DNA of 64,000 nucleotides. It comes from Paracyclopina nana. Taxonomy: Eukaryota > Arthropoda > Copepoda > Cyclopoida > Cyclopettidae. Position 1 is the stretch's first letter. Each line of letters begins with the position of its first letter. The notes beneath the pieces are model-generated. The model was given only the letters and a program-made list of their open reading frames with translations. It did no database searches and was not told the origin of the DNA. The stretch covers positions 4,908,001 to 4,972,000 of the forward strand of contig JAGUCH010000009.1 of assembly GCA_019096065.1 (NCBI GenBank), read 5' to 3'. Made by a program: the position numbers and the translations under genes. Below are positions 35,709-48,510 of this stretch, one piece after another.

Positions 35709-35936
35709 ATGGATGGAAAAACTAGGCCTATGTACCGATCACTTTTTGAGGCTATTAGAGTTTTGTGTCCCAACTTTTCACGTCTTCAGCTTCAGCTGAT
35801 TTTGAACAGGCAAGCAGAGATTCATTTTTGGAAATTGTCCCTAACACAAGGGTTTTTGGGTGTAGATTCCACTACACGCAATGCCTGTATTGCAAAATTA
35901 CAAAAATTGGCCATTAGATCATAAAACAGACCCCAT
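35709..35936 (+). pseudogene. Possible transposase (MULE-type) remnant
   Basis: The frame includes KTRPMYRSLFEAIRVLCPNF, reminiscent of the segment before the second catalytic Asp in MULE transposases (from memory), but only 71 codons survive and no catalytic residues are seen. Confidence 0.25.
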
Positions 35937-36109
35937 TAGATTTTAAAACACAGGTATAAAGTTGGCTCCAGCTACTCCGCCTTAGGTATTAAAAATATGT
36001 TCTTAGGTCATAAAACGTAAACAGCACGTAGGTATTAAAACTTAGGTCTTAGTATGGTTTCCCGTTTTTTAATGGTTGAGCCATGGGAATTGCGACCTTC
36101 ATGAACTTT

Positions 36110-36390
36110 CTGAGGCGACCTTTACATGCACCCTTTAGAAGTAACTTGCTCAAATAACCTTCCCTATGTGACTTTTTGACATGACCTTTTAATCTGCCCT
36201 TTTGAAGAAAACTGTAAAAAATAACCTTTTGAAGTAACCTTCCAAAGTAACCTTTTGAACTAATATGTTAAAGTAACTTTTTGAAGTAATCTTATTTGGC
36301 AACGTGCTAAAGTTACCTTTTGAATAACCCTATTGAAGTAACATGTTAAAGTAGCTTTATTAAGTAACCTGGAAAAGAATCCTTTTGAAA
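36110..36390 (+). repeat. Degenerate tandem repeat AAGTAACCTTTTG
   Basis: Some 15-17-bp variants of GAAGTAACCTTTT follow one another for about 280 bp. Confidence 0.6.
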
Positions 36391-36628
36391 TTCATTAGTG
36401 TTTACCCTTGTTTCCTTGTTGTTGCACAAAGAAATTAAATGGCCTTTTCTTTGTTGCGATTCAGGTGTGGCCTGGTTCTACTCAACCTCAGCTTTCTTTT
36501 GATTGTGGCAATGCTGCCGTCTAAGAAACGCAAATTTAGGCCAAATGTCAAATGTGAAGAAGTGAACAACAACAAGAAGGGCCCAATTAATGTATGAATT
36601 TACATGTACTTTTAACAATAATGATACA

Positions 36629-38207
36629 CTATTTGACAGCGACAATTTGATCCATTTTTTCGAGTCCGTCAACTGAACCAGTTCCAGAGTCGCAGTCGTC
36701 ATTCTCGTCTGGCATTTCTCCACCCTGAAAATTGCACTTTTGGCAGTTTTCCTGCTGCTTTGGCGGAAAACTGGTCGCGCAGTTCGGACACACGATGATG
36801 ACGTCATCCGCCGCCTCTTGATGCAAAGTTTGAGACGCAACACTTTTTATATTAGGCGAGGAGACCTGGAAAAAATTGATAGAGAGTGAGAAAATTATGC
36901 ATGAAATTTTGTCGCTTATAAAAGGCCTTCATAAAAGTTGGCCTTTGAAAATAAACTTTTGCATCAAAGAAGGCCCAACGATTTTGGGTACATTTTTAGG
37001 AAAAAAATTAGCTCAGCACTTTAACCAATAATTTTTGTTTCCGAATTACTAATATGATTATTTCTTAAAGGAAGTGCTTCATAATTAGGAATCTTGCAAC
37101 TTTGCTTTCAGCAGTGTTCAAAATACACGACCCTAAATACATCAACATTTTCCTTGCCATAATTAACGTAAGCACGCGAGGCGCTGAATTTGTGGTTCTC
37201 AATCTGAGCATGATGGATCTTAAGAACTCCGTTCTAAAATAGAGTTTCTTTAGGTGTATCAAATTAAAGAACTCCATGATCAAATGAGAAAAATAGCCTC
37301 ACATTTAGTTGCTCGACATTACATGAGTTCAAAACAAACAAGTTGAGCTAGAGAGGATTTGATAAAAATAGCCAATTTGTTGACAAATGAGCCAACATTG
37401 TCAACAAGTTGAGGAAAAAGTATTTTCAGGCAATCACCATTGCGCCATGCTATATAGTATATATACCTTTTACTAGCTCAGAAAAAGCTAAGAAAATTGG
37501 CTAAAGCTCGGCCAAAATTGAAAAATAGGTATTTTGAATGTAATATCTCTTTTAAATTATATGCAGTTAGCTAGGAGAACCTGAGTTGTAATTGCTCCTA
37601 ATGAACCCTCCATTAGTTCAGCTAAAATCCGCCAGTTGGAGTTTTGGCTCTCCTACTTTTGCCCTGTTATAGAAAGGCAGCAACATCCATTTTCTGAGAT
37701 CCGCTTATCGTAGAAATGGAAACCAACATGACAAAAAGGAATCCGAGGCCCTCGTCATGATGATGAAAGGTAGACATGTGATTGAATACTTTTCGCAAGA
37801 CATCATCGCGGACACTGACATGCCAAAAGGCTCATTCTCATCCTTCAAAAGTTAGGTGGAGCAAAGCAACTAAAAATTATTTTCAGTGATTGGAAAGCAC
37901 CTCGCTTTGCTTCGCCTTGCTTCGCCTTGCTTCTGGAGAATATGCATCGAATTACCTCCTTGCATTCCTCAGTTTGGAGAGCTAGGATCTTCATTTGCAA
38001 TCCGGAGTTGGAAGAGAAGGAGTCTTCTTCCTGAATGTCCGAGCAAGCTGTTTGGGCCAGCAGCATTGCTTCCCTGAAGTCGGATCTAGTTTGGGCCCTT
38101 TTGCCCAGGCTTCTGCTGCTGCTGCACTGATAAAACGATCCTGGTGACAAGCAGTACATTTGAGACACCTGGCCACTCTGCTCACTCAAAGCACATGCAG
38201 ACGACAT
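36629..38207 (-). CDS. Unrecognised two-exon gene with a C-terminal zinc ribbon
   Basis: Minus-strand exon 37956-38226 (with an ATG at 38207) and exon 36629-36865 join in phase 0 through GT-AG sites (GAG|GTAATT and TTTCCAG|GTCTCC), giving about 164 residues. The first half has a helix (DFREAMLLAQTACSDIQEED, KILALQTEECKE); the second has VCPNCATSFPPKQQENCQKC, a four-Cys zinc ribbon, and an acidic tail ending DQIVAVK. The open frame continues upstream to an acceptor at 38227, so a further 5' exon is possible. Family unknown; the paired frame and splice agreement argue that it is real. Confidence 0.5.
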
Positions 38208-38226
38208 TTTCCGCCTGCCACTTGAC

Positions 38227-40451
38227 CTAGAAAGTTGATTTGTGTCACAATATGTAAAAAAGCCACTCATATATGCTTAATTCTCTCTTGGAAAGTGAAA
38301 GCAGATTTGAAAGACTTTTAATATAATTGTGTCAAGATACTAAGCACATTGATGAACTCAACAAAATTAAGGTTAACAATATGTATTTTGGCAAAATGTA
38401 CCATAGACCAAAATTATAAGAAAACAGCCTTGTAGTAAAAGTTAGAAGATATCACTGCAAATGACAATTATGCAGCTGCTGCTGCTGAGGAAAATCCCGC
38501 GCAAGCACTTATTTTTTGCTATATTGTTCTGCACTTGGCATCTGGCAGCTTATTGCAAATGGCTCATTTTCAACTCCATGAAAAGTGAAGTAGGGCCATG
38601 AAAAAACTTGGTGCTGGTCTCTCACAACAAAAGTCAGTCCCATGGGAAATTAGCTACAATATGTATTATTTTGGCCCCCCGAATTAGCCCCTTTTTGCCA
38701 GACTTTTGATTTGGCAAAAAAAGGTGGAAAACCGTGGATAAAAAGGGGGCTTTTCTCAAGCTACCCTAGGAAATCCTCGAGAAAATCAATCTTGCCACTC
38801 ACAAATAGAGAGAAAATGAAGCTGAGAAAGTGGAAAATGAGACCTACTCTGACAACCAAAAGTAAATAAAATGTCATATCAAATTGCGAGCTAGGTTTGT
38901 AGACAACAGTATCATAACAAAGACATTACATCTACCGACATATTTCAAGAAACACTTGGTAGTTGAGCTCAAAATCGAGTTTCATTTTGATGAGTCGAGC
39001 CATTTTTTCAAAGCGAGTAATTATTATATTTGGTTACTTTTATTTTTCTTCAGCCTTAGCATCAGGATTATAACATCTTGATATAAGTATCCTACTCTAT
39101 TCTTGTGTCATGAAGCAATTCTTTATTTACTCGAATTGCAAAAACGCGGCAACTCAGTTTTTTTCGAGCAGTGCCAGCTGATAGTCCCAACTGTTGCCCT
39201 TAAAGGCCGCTAGGATCGCCCTACGTCAATGTTATTGTTATGATACTAGTGTGATTAGACGCAAATGAAAACATTAAGGCATTATGCATTTCCATCCAAA
39301 AAAAATTCAACAATAGACAATTATCAAATGGTAAAAATCAGTGCTTTCACCTATGGCTTGATGCGGTTGATGCCAATGTTTGCAAATTGGTTTCCGACGA
39401 TAATCCACCTGGAATGGGAAAAAGAGTTTTTTGGGCTTTCTCTATTAAGTAAGAGTAGATGTGTGGTTGCATGACTTTTTATTGTTTCTTGAGCAGAAAG
39501 GATTGCAGACTTGCCGCAAAATTGCCCCCACATTTTTCTCTAGAAAACCTAGGTGAACAATATATGCTCAGCTATTTTCTCTAACAAAAAGTGTACAAGC
39601 CTTCTTTCACTATGCTATACAGCACTGACTAAATAGGAAATGTCTTGACACAATAAGGCCCATTTTAGCTACAAGAAGAAAGTGCTTCATTTTTGGCAGA
39701 AATGTGGTAGATGAGTAGGGCCTAAATCTCTTCTTCAAGTAAATATCTTTTTTAAATAGAGCTCAATAATTTGGTGTATCGAGTAGATTTGAAATGCCAT
39801 TAGTTTATGCCTCGTATCATGGCATAAATACCATAGTAAATTATGGTGCCAGTATTTACCATATGCGAGCAGAGTTGTGATTAATCAAATATACTGCATT
39901 AAGGCAGAGCAACACATTTAATGTCACAAAGGGCGGGGAATGGAGTAAGGAACAAATTGCCTGCTTTTTCTTGCTTCTTGGAACCACTCTATTTTATGTA
40001 CTATTTTGTGGTGAGCTCACTGACAAAGTCAATTAAAAACTTGACATATAACCCAACTCTTTCCCGTTTGAGCCTTTCATCTTTTTATGAGCTTTACATG
40101 AATTGTGGGAATCCAATTGTATTTTGTACATTTTGTACTATATAACTAGTCTTAATAAACTTATAGAAGGAGGAACTTTTTCAATAATGTGAAAGCTCTG
40201 AAAGCTTCAAAGGGGAAACCTAATTTATGTTTTTGGTGAAAAGCAATCAACTGATCATAAACTTTCTTTGTGAGCTTATGCGGACGGGAAAATGCCGACT
40301 AAATTGCATTCTTCGTACTTTGATTGTGATGGAAAAAATAGAATATGAAGAAATCGTAATTGGAACAAATGAGGCCCAAATATGAAACTCCCATAGCTAT
40401 TTTCAGTTGCAAGGACTGAAATTCAAGCCGAAAGCAAAAAGTTGAGTTTTG
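38227..40451. other. Gene-free stretch between the zinc-ribbon gene and the GPCR
   Basis: AT-rich, without recognised gene or clear repeat; short frames (for example 39265-39474) show no motifs. A 5' exon of the zinc-ribbon gene could lie here. Confidence 0.35.
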
Positions 40452-43400
40452 CTACGGACCTGTTCTCGATGAGCTTCGGAAAGTGTAGCTCCTTTGGTTG
40501 TTGGCCTGGTGATGGGGTTGGTCTTCCCTGATTCTGGTAGTAGGTCCACCTCCACTTTGGCTAGGCCTACCACCTCCTTGGTGAGTAGGCCTTCGCCTCT
40601 TTTTCCCGCAGAGCGTTTGCTTGAATGCATGCCTGTACTTGAGTGACATCAAGTTGTACAGGATGGGATTCATGGTGGCTGACAAGTAGTACAGGAATCC
40701 GGAGATGTAGTACAAGTACTCGTTCAAGGTGCGAAAAATCTTGGACTCTTTGAAGTACACGTAGCCCAGCCTTTGGGCATGAAATGGGGCCCAGCAGAGG
40801 AAAAAGGCCAAGACGACTGCAGCTGCAAAATGAAAATATTCGCATTTACTCTCAAAGGTCATTTCATTTTGGGCAACTGAAAGTAAAATGGAAAGTGGGC
40901 AGTTCTGCAAGATTCTTGACAACTTTGATTTTCCCAAATAAGTTTTTCTTAACGTCCACTACAACAAATTGAATTCACAAATTATCACAGTCTAGGAAGA
41001 AAGTAAGAGGCCACATATAAAGGGCATAGCAAAGAATACTATGTGAGTCTTCATTGCACTGGGAACTGTGTGTAGCATGCATAAAGTTTCATGAAAATAG
41101 ACGTCCAAAGTTGTTCAAGGCCTTGAGATTGTTGAGTGGGCCTCCTTTGTGCCATTTCTTGGTTTCTCTCAAATGGCATTTTTTAGCCTTAATGGCAGCC
41201 ATAATTCAATGAAATAATGGCAAACTGCAAGGTTGGCACATTTTCATATGCTAAATGGGCTAGTTTCATTCAAAAAGCCCTCTAGGTGAAAGGCAGCCCA
41301 CCAGCAAGCAATTGCTTAAATACCTTTTTCATGTCTCAGTCAGTAGTGAAATGAAATATTTCAATGTTACTTTCAGCCCTCCAAATGGAAGTATCAAATA
41401 CTTTGAGTGTCTACAAAGAGCTTACCTAGCAAAACAGTGATGCTTCTTTTGTCAGATCTAACTCTTGGTGTGAAAGAATCAGTGTCATCAGGTCTCTGAT
41501 GAAGCTGTTGCTGATTTTGCTGTTGCAGAGCAATCAAAGTGCAGCAAGCATCACACAAAGTATTACTCTCCACTTGGATGCAGTTGCTGTTGCTGTTGTT
41601 GCTGCTGGTGGGGTGCAAAATGCAGTTGGTGGGGCTCTGGTCTCTATGCTCAAAATCTTGGAGCTGATGCTGGTGCTGGTGTTGGACACATGAACATTGC
41701 ACTGCCAAAAACATGCAAAATTAAAATCAAATCAAATATATGAGAAGTTCATCAATCCAAAATGCTGCATTCAAATTGATTAGCTTCTCAATTGAATTCT
41801 TTTTAAAAGTGCGAAAGTGGTTTGACGACATTTTTAGAATTGACAAAAGTTGCAATCTATCATGAGAATAATCTTGCTAAATCAAGCACAAAGTAAGTGG
41901 GTATATCTGTTCAAATCTGTGTAAGCAATAATCCGTGCCGTTAAAATCCGTGTCAGCAAAAATCCGCGCTGTTAAAATCCGCTCAGCAAAATTCCGTTAA
42001 TTGAAAATTCGTTGAATAAAAAAAGTTTGATGACTGTAACTTGACTTTACTGGTATAAGGGATCCCAAAACAAATTTATCTTGATCCTAGTCTTGGTCAT
42101 ATTTACTTGTATACTTATCTCTACTTTCGTACATTGCAACCAAGCTGGTTGACTTGGGCAAAAAATAATTGACTTGAAGTTATGCTTAGAATGCCAACCA
42201 TGATTAATCTTCTTACAAATATTGCATAACTAAGAATTCAGAGCCATAAAACCAGTTTTTGTAGAAAATGGTCAAATTCTAGATGCTTAAAATAAACAAA
42301 TCAGTAGCTAATCAATCAATGGCCCATAAAAAAAGGTATTATAGCTAAAATTCAAAGTATTAATAAAAAACCTTTTGATCCATTCTATATTTTTGTCTGG
42401 TATTTTGTCAAATGTTGAAATACTGAAAAACCAAACATTTTGGTGACGCAGCCAGATGACATTTTGGCACCAAAGAAAAAATCTAAAAAATATTTTGAAA
42501 ATACTTGAGTTTTTTAATTTTTGGCTTAGATTTGCATGAACAAAAGATTGACAGAGCGGATTTTCGCGGAGCTGATTTTTATGGAACGGATTTTAACGGA
42601 ACGGATTTTTTCGGAACGGATTTTAACGGTACGAATATTTGCGGATACGGATTTGAACAGTACATTCAGTAAATGAGATTCACTTGGCGACTCTCAATTT
42701 AGCTTTCAGTTGGCGATACTGAAACTGATCACTATCAAGAAAATTGACCAAGTACGTCAAACCTTAAATTGACTTTGAAAATTATGCGTATATTCAGGGA
42801 AAAAAGCAGTATTTGCTGTACATTACTTGACTTAAAAATTAGCTTAAAAACCAGCAGATTATATTGACTTTGCCCCTCCAAATTGGATGAAAAGTCAACA
42901 TATATCACATCAAAGGGGAAAAAGTGCATAAAAATCCTTGCTTTACTTTGGCTGATTTGAAATATCAAAGGCAAGCTTTACCCAGCATTCTGAGGACGCT
43001 TTTCTTGACACAATTGAGCTGCCGCTGCTCACTCTGGATGACAGCCTCAATGTTGAGTCTTAGATGGTTCGGTGCAATGGAATTGTTCGAGCTTGACAAG
43101 TTGGCAGCTGCTTGTTGTTGCAAATTTCCACATGCAGTTGCAGCAGCAGATGAGCGGGGCAAATTGCGCTGAATCCCGCTCGTTTCGCGGATTCTCAGCC
43201 CCATGCGAATATAAAGTATGACCAGTATGCACATGGGGAAAATGAAGAAGAGGAACGAGCTCAATTCGTACACAGGGTAGTTCTGAAACAAGAGGAAATT
43301 AAGTGATTTTGTGCTCATTTCAGTTTTGCCAACTGAAAACCAAATTGACAGCCTTCTAATGAATCTCAGTAATTTGTGCGTCGATTGCTAAATATTTCCT

Positions 43401-46400
43401 CGACAACACATTGCATTCCATAACAATTATTCAAATGTCGTCAAATAAGTGCTTAATGGAAAGAACTTTAAAAATAACCATTTTTTCATCAAGGCGCAAA
43501 AATGGAGAAATGGCAAAAGTTTAGCATAGATGAACGATGCTTTCAAAAGGAAAGGAAAGTTTTTGTTATAAATCTACCTCATTGAGATTCAGGATAGGGA
43601 AATGCATTTCTCCAACAAAACTCAATTTGAAAATCACATAGATAACTCAGGAAGCAGAAAGGTAAACATAGCAATGAAGAAAGTCAACTTACTTTTGGAT
43701 AGATGTTGTTATCGAGTAGTGCGCAAAAAGCGGATTGCGGAAGGAAATGGCCCGAGCCGAGTGGCCTATCCACATAATTCAATCTTGTAAATAGTGCATA
43801 GGGAATGGCACTGAGCATGGAGATGAACCAGACCAGAATGATGATGCGCACTGCACGCTTGAAACCAGACATGGTGTGCGAGTACAAAGGGTGACAAATG
43901 GCCAGGTAGCGCTCCATGCTGAAGGCCACAATGATCAACACAGAAGAATAAGAGGTCCTGAAATATTACATTATGCATTTAGATTTCAGGTTGAGAGGTA
44001 AGCCCTGACTGAGCTTAGCTCAGCTATGCTCAGCTTAGTCAGCCGATAGATGAGCTTTAATATCTTGACTCAACTCTTACAAATGACTCAACTCTTACAT
44101 ATGACTCAACTCTTATCTTGACTCAACTCTTGACTCAGCTCATAGCTTGTCTCAGCTCTCAGCTTGACTCAGCACTCAGCTTGACTCGGCTCTCAGCTTG
44201 ACTCAGCTCTCAGCTTAACTCAGCTCTCAGCTTGACTCAGCCATAAGCTTGAGTCAGTTCTACACACCTAGTCTCAATTCAACTCAGATCAGATAAATGG
44301 AAGCAACGAACTGTGCTCAATGTGCACCTCGCGCATATTGTGCCCAATGAATAAATTGAGTCCTATATAAGAACATTTTGCCTAATGACTACATAGTGCT
44401 CAATGTGTACATTGTGCTCAATGTGTACCTTTTGCTTTATGATTACTTTTTTCTCAAAAAGTACATAGTGCTCAATGTGTACATTGTGCTCAATGTGTAC
44501 GTTGTGCTCAATGTGTACGTTGTGCTCAATGAGTATGTTGTGCTCAATGTGTACGTTGTGCTCAATGTGTACGTTGTGCTCAATGTGTACGTTGTGCTCA
44601 ATGTGTACGTTGTGCTCAATATGTACGTTGTGCTCAATGTATACGTTGTATTCAATTTGAACCTTGTGCTCAATGTGAACATTGTGCTAATAGTGCATAA
44701 TGTTTCCGATGAATATTTTGCGTTGGATGAGTACATTGTAAGCAATTTGTACAATTTGTTCAATTTATGCAATGCCCTCAATGCAAACATGATTCACAAT
44801 AAGTGCAACTCGATCACTGCCTATAATTTGCTATAGGTGTGCATATTGTGGACAATATCTCAATACACTCACAAAAGGATATTTAAAGGCTTAGCCCAAT
44901 ACACAAACTAAATACAAAAAAGGATGAAAACAATCAAGCAAAAGAACACTTTTTTTTTCAAAAAAGGACACTTCACTGCATGGATTAGACTTGCATGGAT
45001 CTCACTGTTTTTCTTCTTATTATTTTTTAATTTTTTTGAGTATTTCCCCTGCCCATGATAAGCATTGCAAGACTGAGCTAGTCTAAGCTGATCTTATCTT
45101 ATCAACCAAGTCAAAAAGCCAAATCTCAGCTTAACAAGACTCAGCTCAACATGACTCCGCATACTTCAGTTCATTAGTTCAATACAATTGCACCATCTGG
45201 GCGTTGAGCTGTCCTCATTCTCATATCAAGAGCACAATATGTGAAAACTGTCATCAGTGGATGTCATATTTTCTATCTTGGCACTCTCATCTAGTTCATT
45301 TATAATTTAGAACAGCAAACTGGTGTATCAAAATAACAAACTCCTACATGAGGAAGCCAAGTCTATTTTTTGGATGGCAAAAAAGGCCAATTAATTACAA
45401 ATCTACTTACAGCTGCTGAAAGTGGTCCAAAGCATCAAGTTACACTATCTTTAATCAGATCATTTGTTGCAGTTTTATGATAGCTAAAACAGGGCCCAAG
45501 AGCCTTTATTGTATAATGGTGTACAGTTGCACTTTTCTCAAATCCTTTTAACTACCTTCCACTCACCAAAGCACATAAAAAAGAATGCAGCTAGGTATCT
45601 GAGTAAAAGCCACTTAATTACAGGCCTTCATGCTCTCCAAATGAGCACTATGAAAAACTATGAAAAAAGGCCCTAATGGCCTTGAATTTGAAATGGAAGT
45701 CTGTGGGGGCGCCTAAAGGAGTCAATATAGGGAAGGTAAATTGATAGTAAGCTTGCTTACATTTCTGACACCCAAGATCTCAGCCTGCACAAGAGTTCCC
45801 CCAAAATCCACGGATATTGCTGCCAGTAGATAGCCAGATCGTTTGGAAGCCCTGCAAAAAGATAAGAAGAGTACAACAACCTATATTAACTTTTAAGGGC
45901 TTTTTAAGTACATAGTTCACGCGGTGTACTTTTGCTTAATGATGTCAACCAAGTACTAAAGGAGGGGCTTTGCTTTAATTTGGTCACACAAGCATGAATA
46001 ACTTAGTTTTAATTTTTGTCGTCTTCCACAGTTTGCTTTGATAATCTGAATAAATCGAGGATTGAGGATCATTTGTAATCTTACAAAGTTGCTTTCAGTG
46101 CCCTAAACTGAAATGCAACTCAAAGGGCGTGGATTTCTCCTTGCGCCAAGATTTAAACTTTTTAGGCTAACATCGGTGGATTTGCAGCGTCTTACCAAGA
46201 AGGAGGATCATGAGGTCAGAAATGGCCAGTGAGAATAGGTAGTAATTTGTGGCAGTGTGCATCGACTTGTTTTTCACAATAACAAGGCAAACTGCAACAT
46301 TTCCAATAACTCCAGTGATGAAGATCACCACGTAGAAGAACGTAATTGGAACCAGAGGAGTTAGACCAATCCTCTGCGGTCCCAGAACCTGAAGATGAAT

Positions 46401-47831
46401 GATTAATGAACCTCCTAGTTCTCAAATGGCCAATGCGCAAAAGTAAAGTAAAAAGATCATTTTCAAGTTCAGTCAGTAATGTTGCTAACAAGTTAAGCAC
46501 AATTTGTACCTAGCCAACACCTCAGAAACTGCCTCAATGCGGTTTGAGCCAGACTTGTTTGGTTACATCGCTTTGTAAAGCAGACATTTCTCAGACTCAA
46601 CAAGGGTACATACTAAATACCGCACACAAACGCAACGCAACGCACACTACTAAATACCGCACACTACTAAATACTGTTAAACTACTTTATATATTATACT
46701 ACATATCATATCAATGAACTTATGGAACAGGCTTGAGGAAAACACAAATTATTTTTTAGTTACTAGAAACACGAGTATCATTAGTACATATTTTAATGTG
46801 TGAATTGTGATAGCTCAAACAGAATCTGAGTTTTTTAGCAATTTTTTAGTGTGTGCGGTATTTAGTATGTTTGCCTACTAAATACCGCACACTATGTTTA
46901 TAGTAATGAATAGAAATCAAAGGATGAAAAATTTTGCTGAAAGAAGGTCCATTTTTTGTCCAAAATTGCAAAATTGCAGCCCTATAGTTTATATGCCCAA
47001 ACTAATGATTTTAGCTTGTTCTCATATAACTCAGTAAGGCAGGCAGTAAGCAAAGCAAGGCACTTTGGAAGCTCATAACTCAGTAAGCACTGAGCCGATT
47101 GGAACCAAATTTGGAGGTATTCATTAGAGCATATGGAATAATGCTGATTTTTCTCCCTTGCTTAACTGGTTTGCCTCACTTTCAGGATGAAAATTGGCAT
47201 GAAGACTCTTCAATATGTCCTTGTGAATTCCTCCAATTTTGGTTCCAATCGGACGAGTAGATGCTAAGATATAAGCGCGCAAAGTGCCTTGCTTACCTTA
47301 TAGAGATGTTTATGAGAACAAGCTTTTAATTGCATATCCATTTTTTAGTTGTGTGCGGTATTTAGTAGTGTGCGGTATTTGGTAGTGTGCGGTATTTAGT
47401 AGTGTGCGTTGCGTTGCGTTTGTGTGCGGTATTTAGTATATACGCTCAAGAAGTCTTAAAATAGGTATAGGCTCCGTCAATCTATCTCAAGTAGTTTAAT
47501 TAATTAGCCTGAAATTAATAACATTTCTGATAAAGTTGAGAAAAAGTTAGCGACAATCACCAGCTTGACAGTTGCTGAGGTTTTAGCTACGAAGAAACCT
47601 AGGGTAACTGGATGCTTATGTTACTGAAAGGACATAAGAATGGTAAATTGTTACCATGGCCAGGTACTGCTCATCGGTGAGGTTAGCAAGGTCGTCATCA
47701 TTTTGCTCATACTTGGGCATGCCCCAGACTTCTCTGTCGAGGTCTGAGCTCAGATTTTTGGGTACAAATTTTGATGATACATTGGCCACCTCACTCTCGC
47801 CATTGCTCAGTGGTAAGCTCGACTCCATCAT
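40452..47831 (-). CDS. Pyrokinin/CAPA-type (PRXamide, neuromedin-U-like) neuropeptide GPCR
   Basis: Exons on minus: 47655-47831, 46196-46388, 45761-45851, 43693-43957, 42982-43282 and 40452-40822, all GT-AG and in phase. Rhodopsin-class marks: TM1 GVIGNVAVCLVI, TM2 NYYLFSLAISDLM, then NDLAIYWQQYPW, the loop signature of pyrokinin/CAPA/neuromedin-U receptors; TM3 MERYLAICHPLY (ERY for DRY), TM6 FFLCWAPFHAQR, TM7 TMNPILYNLMSLKYRHAFK. N-glycosylation sites (NVSS, NLSS, NLTD) occupy the N-terminus. It should couple PRXamide peptides to Gq/calcium signalling in gut, tubule or neurosecretory cells; the exact ligand cannot be read. Its introns hold minisatellites, twin TIR elements and a candidate cassette exon (41426-41701). 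Confidence 0.93.
41426..41701 (-). other. Candidate in-frame cassette exon of the GPCR (third intracellular loop)
   Basis: Open over 276 bases (92 codons exactly), with acceptor TTTTGGCAG and donor CTAG|GTAAGC. Both ends are phase 1, matching the flanking exons, so it can be skipped or included without shifting frame. It encodes a His/Gln/Asn-rich loop (CVQHQHQHQLQDF, LQQQNQQQLHQ) ending SDKRSITVLL, which could replace the start of TM6. Not proven. Confidence 0.5.
43995..44265 (+). repeat. Minisatellite of CTCAGCTTGACTCAGCT units
   Basis: About 20-bp variants of GACTCAGCTCTCAGCTT repeat through a GPCR intron. Confidence 0.7.
44385..44700 (+). repeat. 18-bp minisatellite (GTGCTCAATGTGTACGTT)
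   Basis: About 15 copies of an 18-bp unit. Because the unit is a multiple of three and stop-free, long open frames appear in several frames on both strands; none is likely a gene. Confidence 0.85.
46611..46867. mobile_element. TIR element 1 with TACTAAATACCGCACAC ends
   Basis: The left end carries TACTAAATACCGCACAC, an ACGCAACGCAACGC tract and two further copies of the end motif; the right end is GTGTGCGGTATTTAGTA. TA at each outer edge would fit a TA target duplication. No coding capacity. Confidence 0.65.
46875..47440. mobile_element. TIR element 2, adjoining element 1
   Basis: Starts TACTAAATACCGCACACTA and ends with four inverted copies of the same motif plus GCGTTGCGTTGCGTTTGTG. Inside is a second inverted repeat (CCGATTGGAACCAAATTTGG and CCAATTTTGGTTCCAATCGG). 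Confidence 0.65.
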
Positions 47832-48510
47832 GACTTTGCAAATCTTGAAGCAAGGAGTTTTAATCCCTTGATGTTTTATTTCAGTTTTGGGTGCTGAAAG
47901 CAGGTCACAAAGTGTTCAAACGAAATTAAATAATTGCCAATTTGATTTGTTCAGATTTGCCATACAAAAATTCATAATATGCTGACAATTTCAGTGGGTC
48001 AGCCTGTATACATGGACATTTCTTACCTTGCTGTTATTCAATGACTTTTTCGGTACTGCGAGGCTTTGGCGCAAAAACTTGAGGCCCACCCATGCACAAG
48101 AATAAAAGCGAGCAAGAGAAGAGGCCGTTTTCTCCTCTCCATTTCTCGCCTTTCTCTTTTTCGCTTTTGCCGGAAGAATTTGTGTTGCACAAATATAGTA
48201 TATTTTGTGGTCACAACTTCTACATGATAAAAAGCTCTTTGAAATCACACAGCTGAAAACTTTGACAGGCCTTAAATGCTTCATATTTTAACGCACATTT
48301 TTCTGCTATATAACTCTGCATGTACATTTCGCTTTTCCCAACATATGTGGCCGGAAAATTTTGAAATTATTCTCTACTAAAAAGCATAATTCACTCCTCC
48401 GCATGACTTTTTGAAATATGATACAATAATATTTCAGTTTTGAGATAATGAAAAAAAAATGATATCTGATACAGGTAGATTCAAAAATGATTTAGATCAT
48501 TTTGGCAGCC
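47832..48510. other. Divergent spacer between the GPCR and the Kelch gene
   Basis: 679 bp between oppositely oriented starts; AT-rich, no recognised element. The minus-strand open frame at 47991-48284 shows no motifs. Confidence 0.35.

Larger units (their letters stand above)
33989..36628. other. Gene-free stretch with decayed elements
   Basis: No intact gene. A short frame at 34522-34767 has no support. From 34990 to 36070 variants of TTAGGT(C/A)TTAAAAC occur in both orientations, hinting at the ends of a decayed DNA element that may include the transposase-like fragment at 35709. Confidence 0.35.

Noticed and set aside
44378-44836. 152-codon Val/Leu/Asn/Tyr repeat protein
   Set aside because: Translation of an 18-bp minisatellite within an intron.
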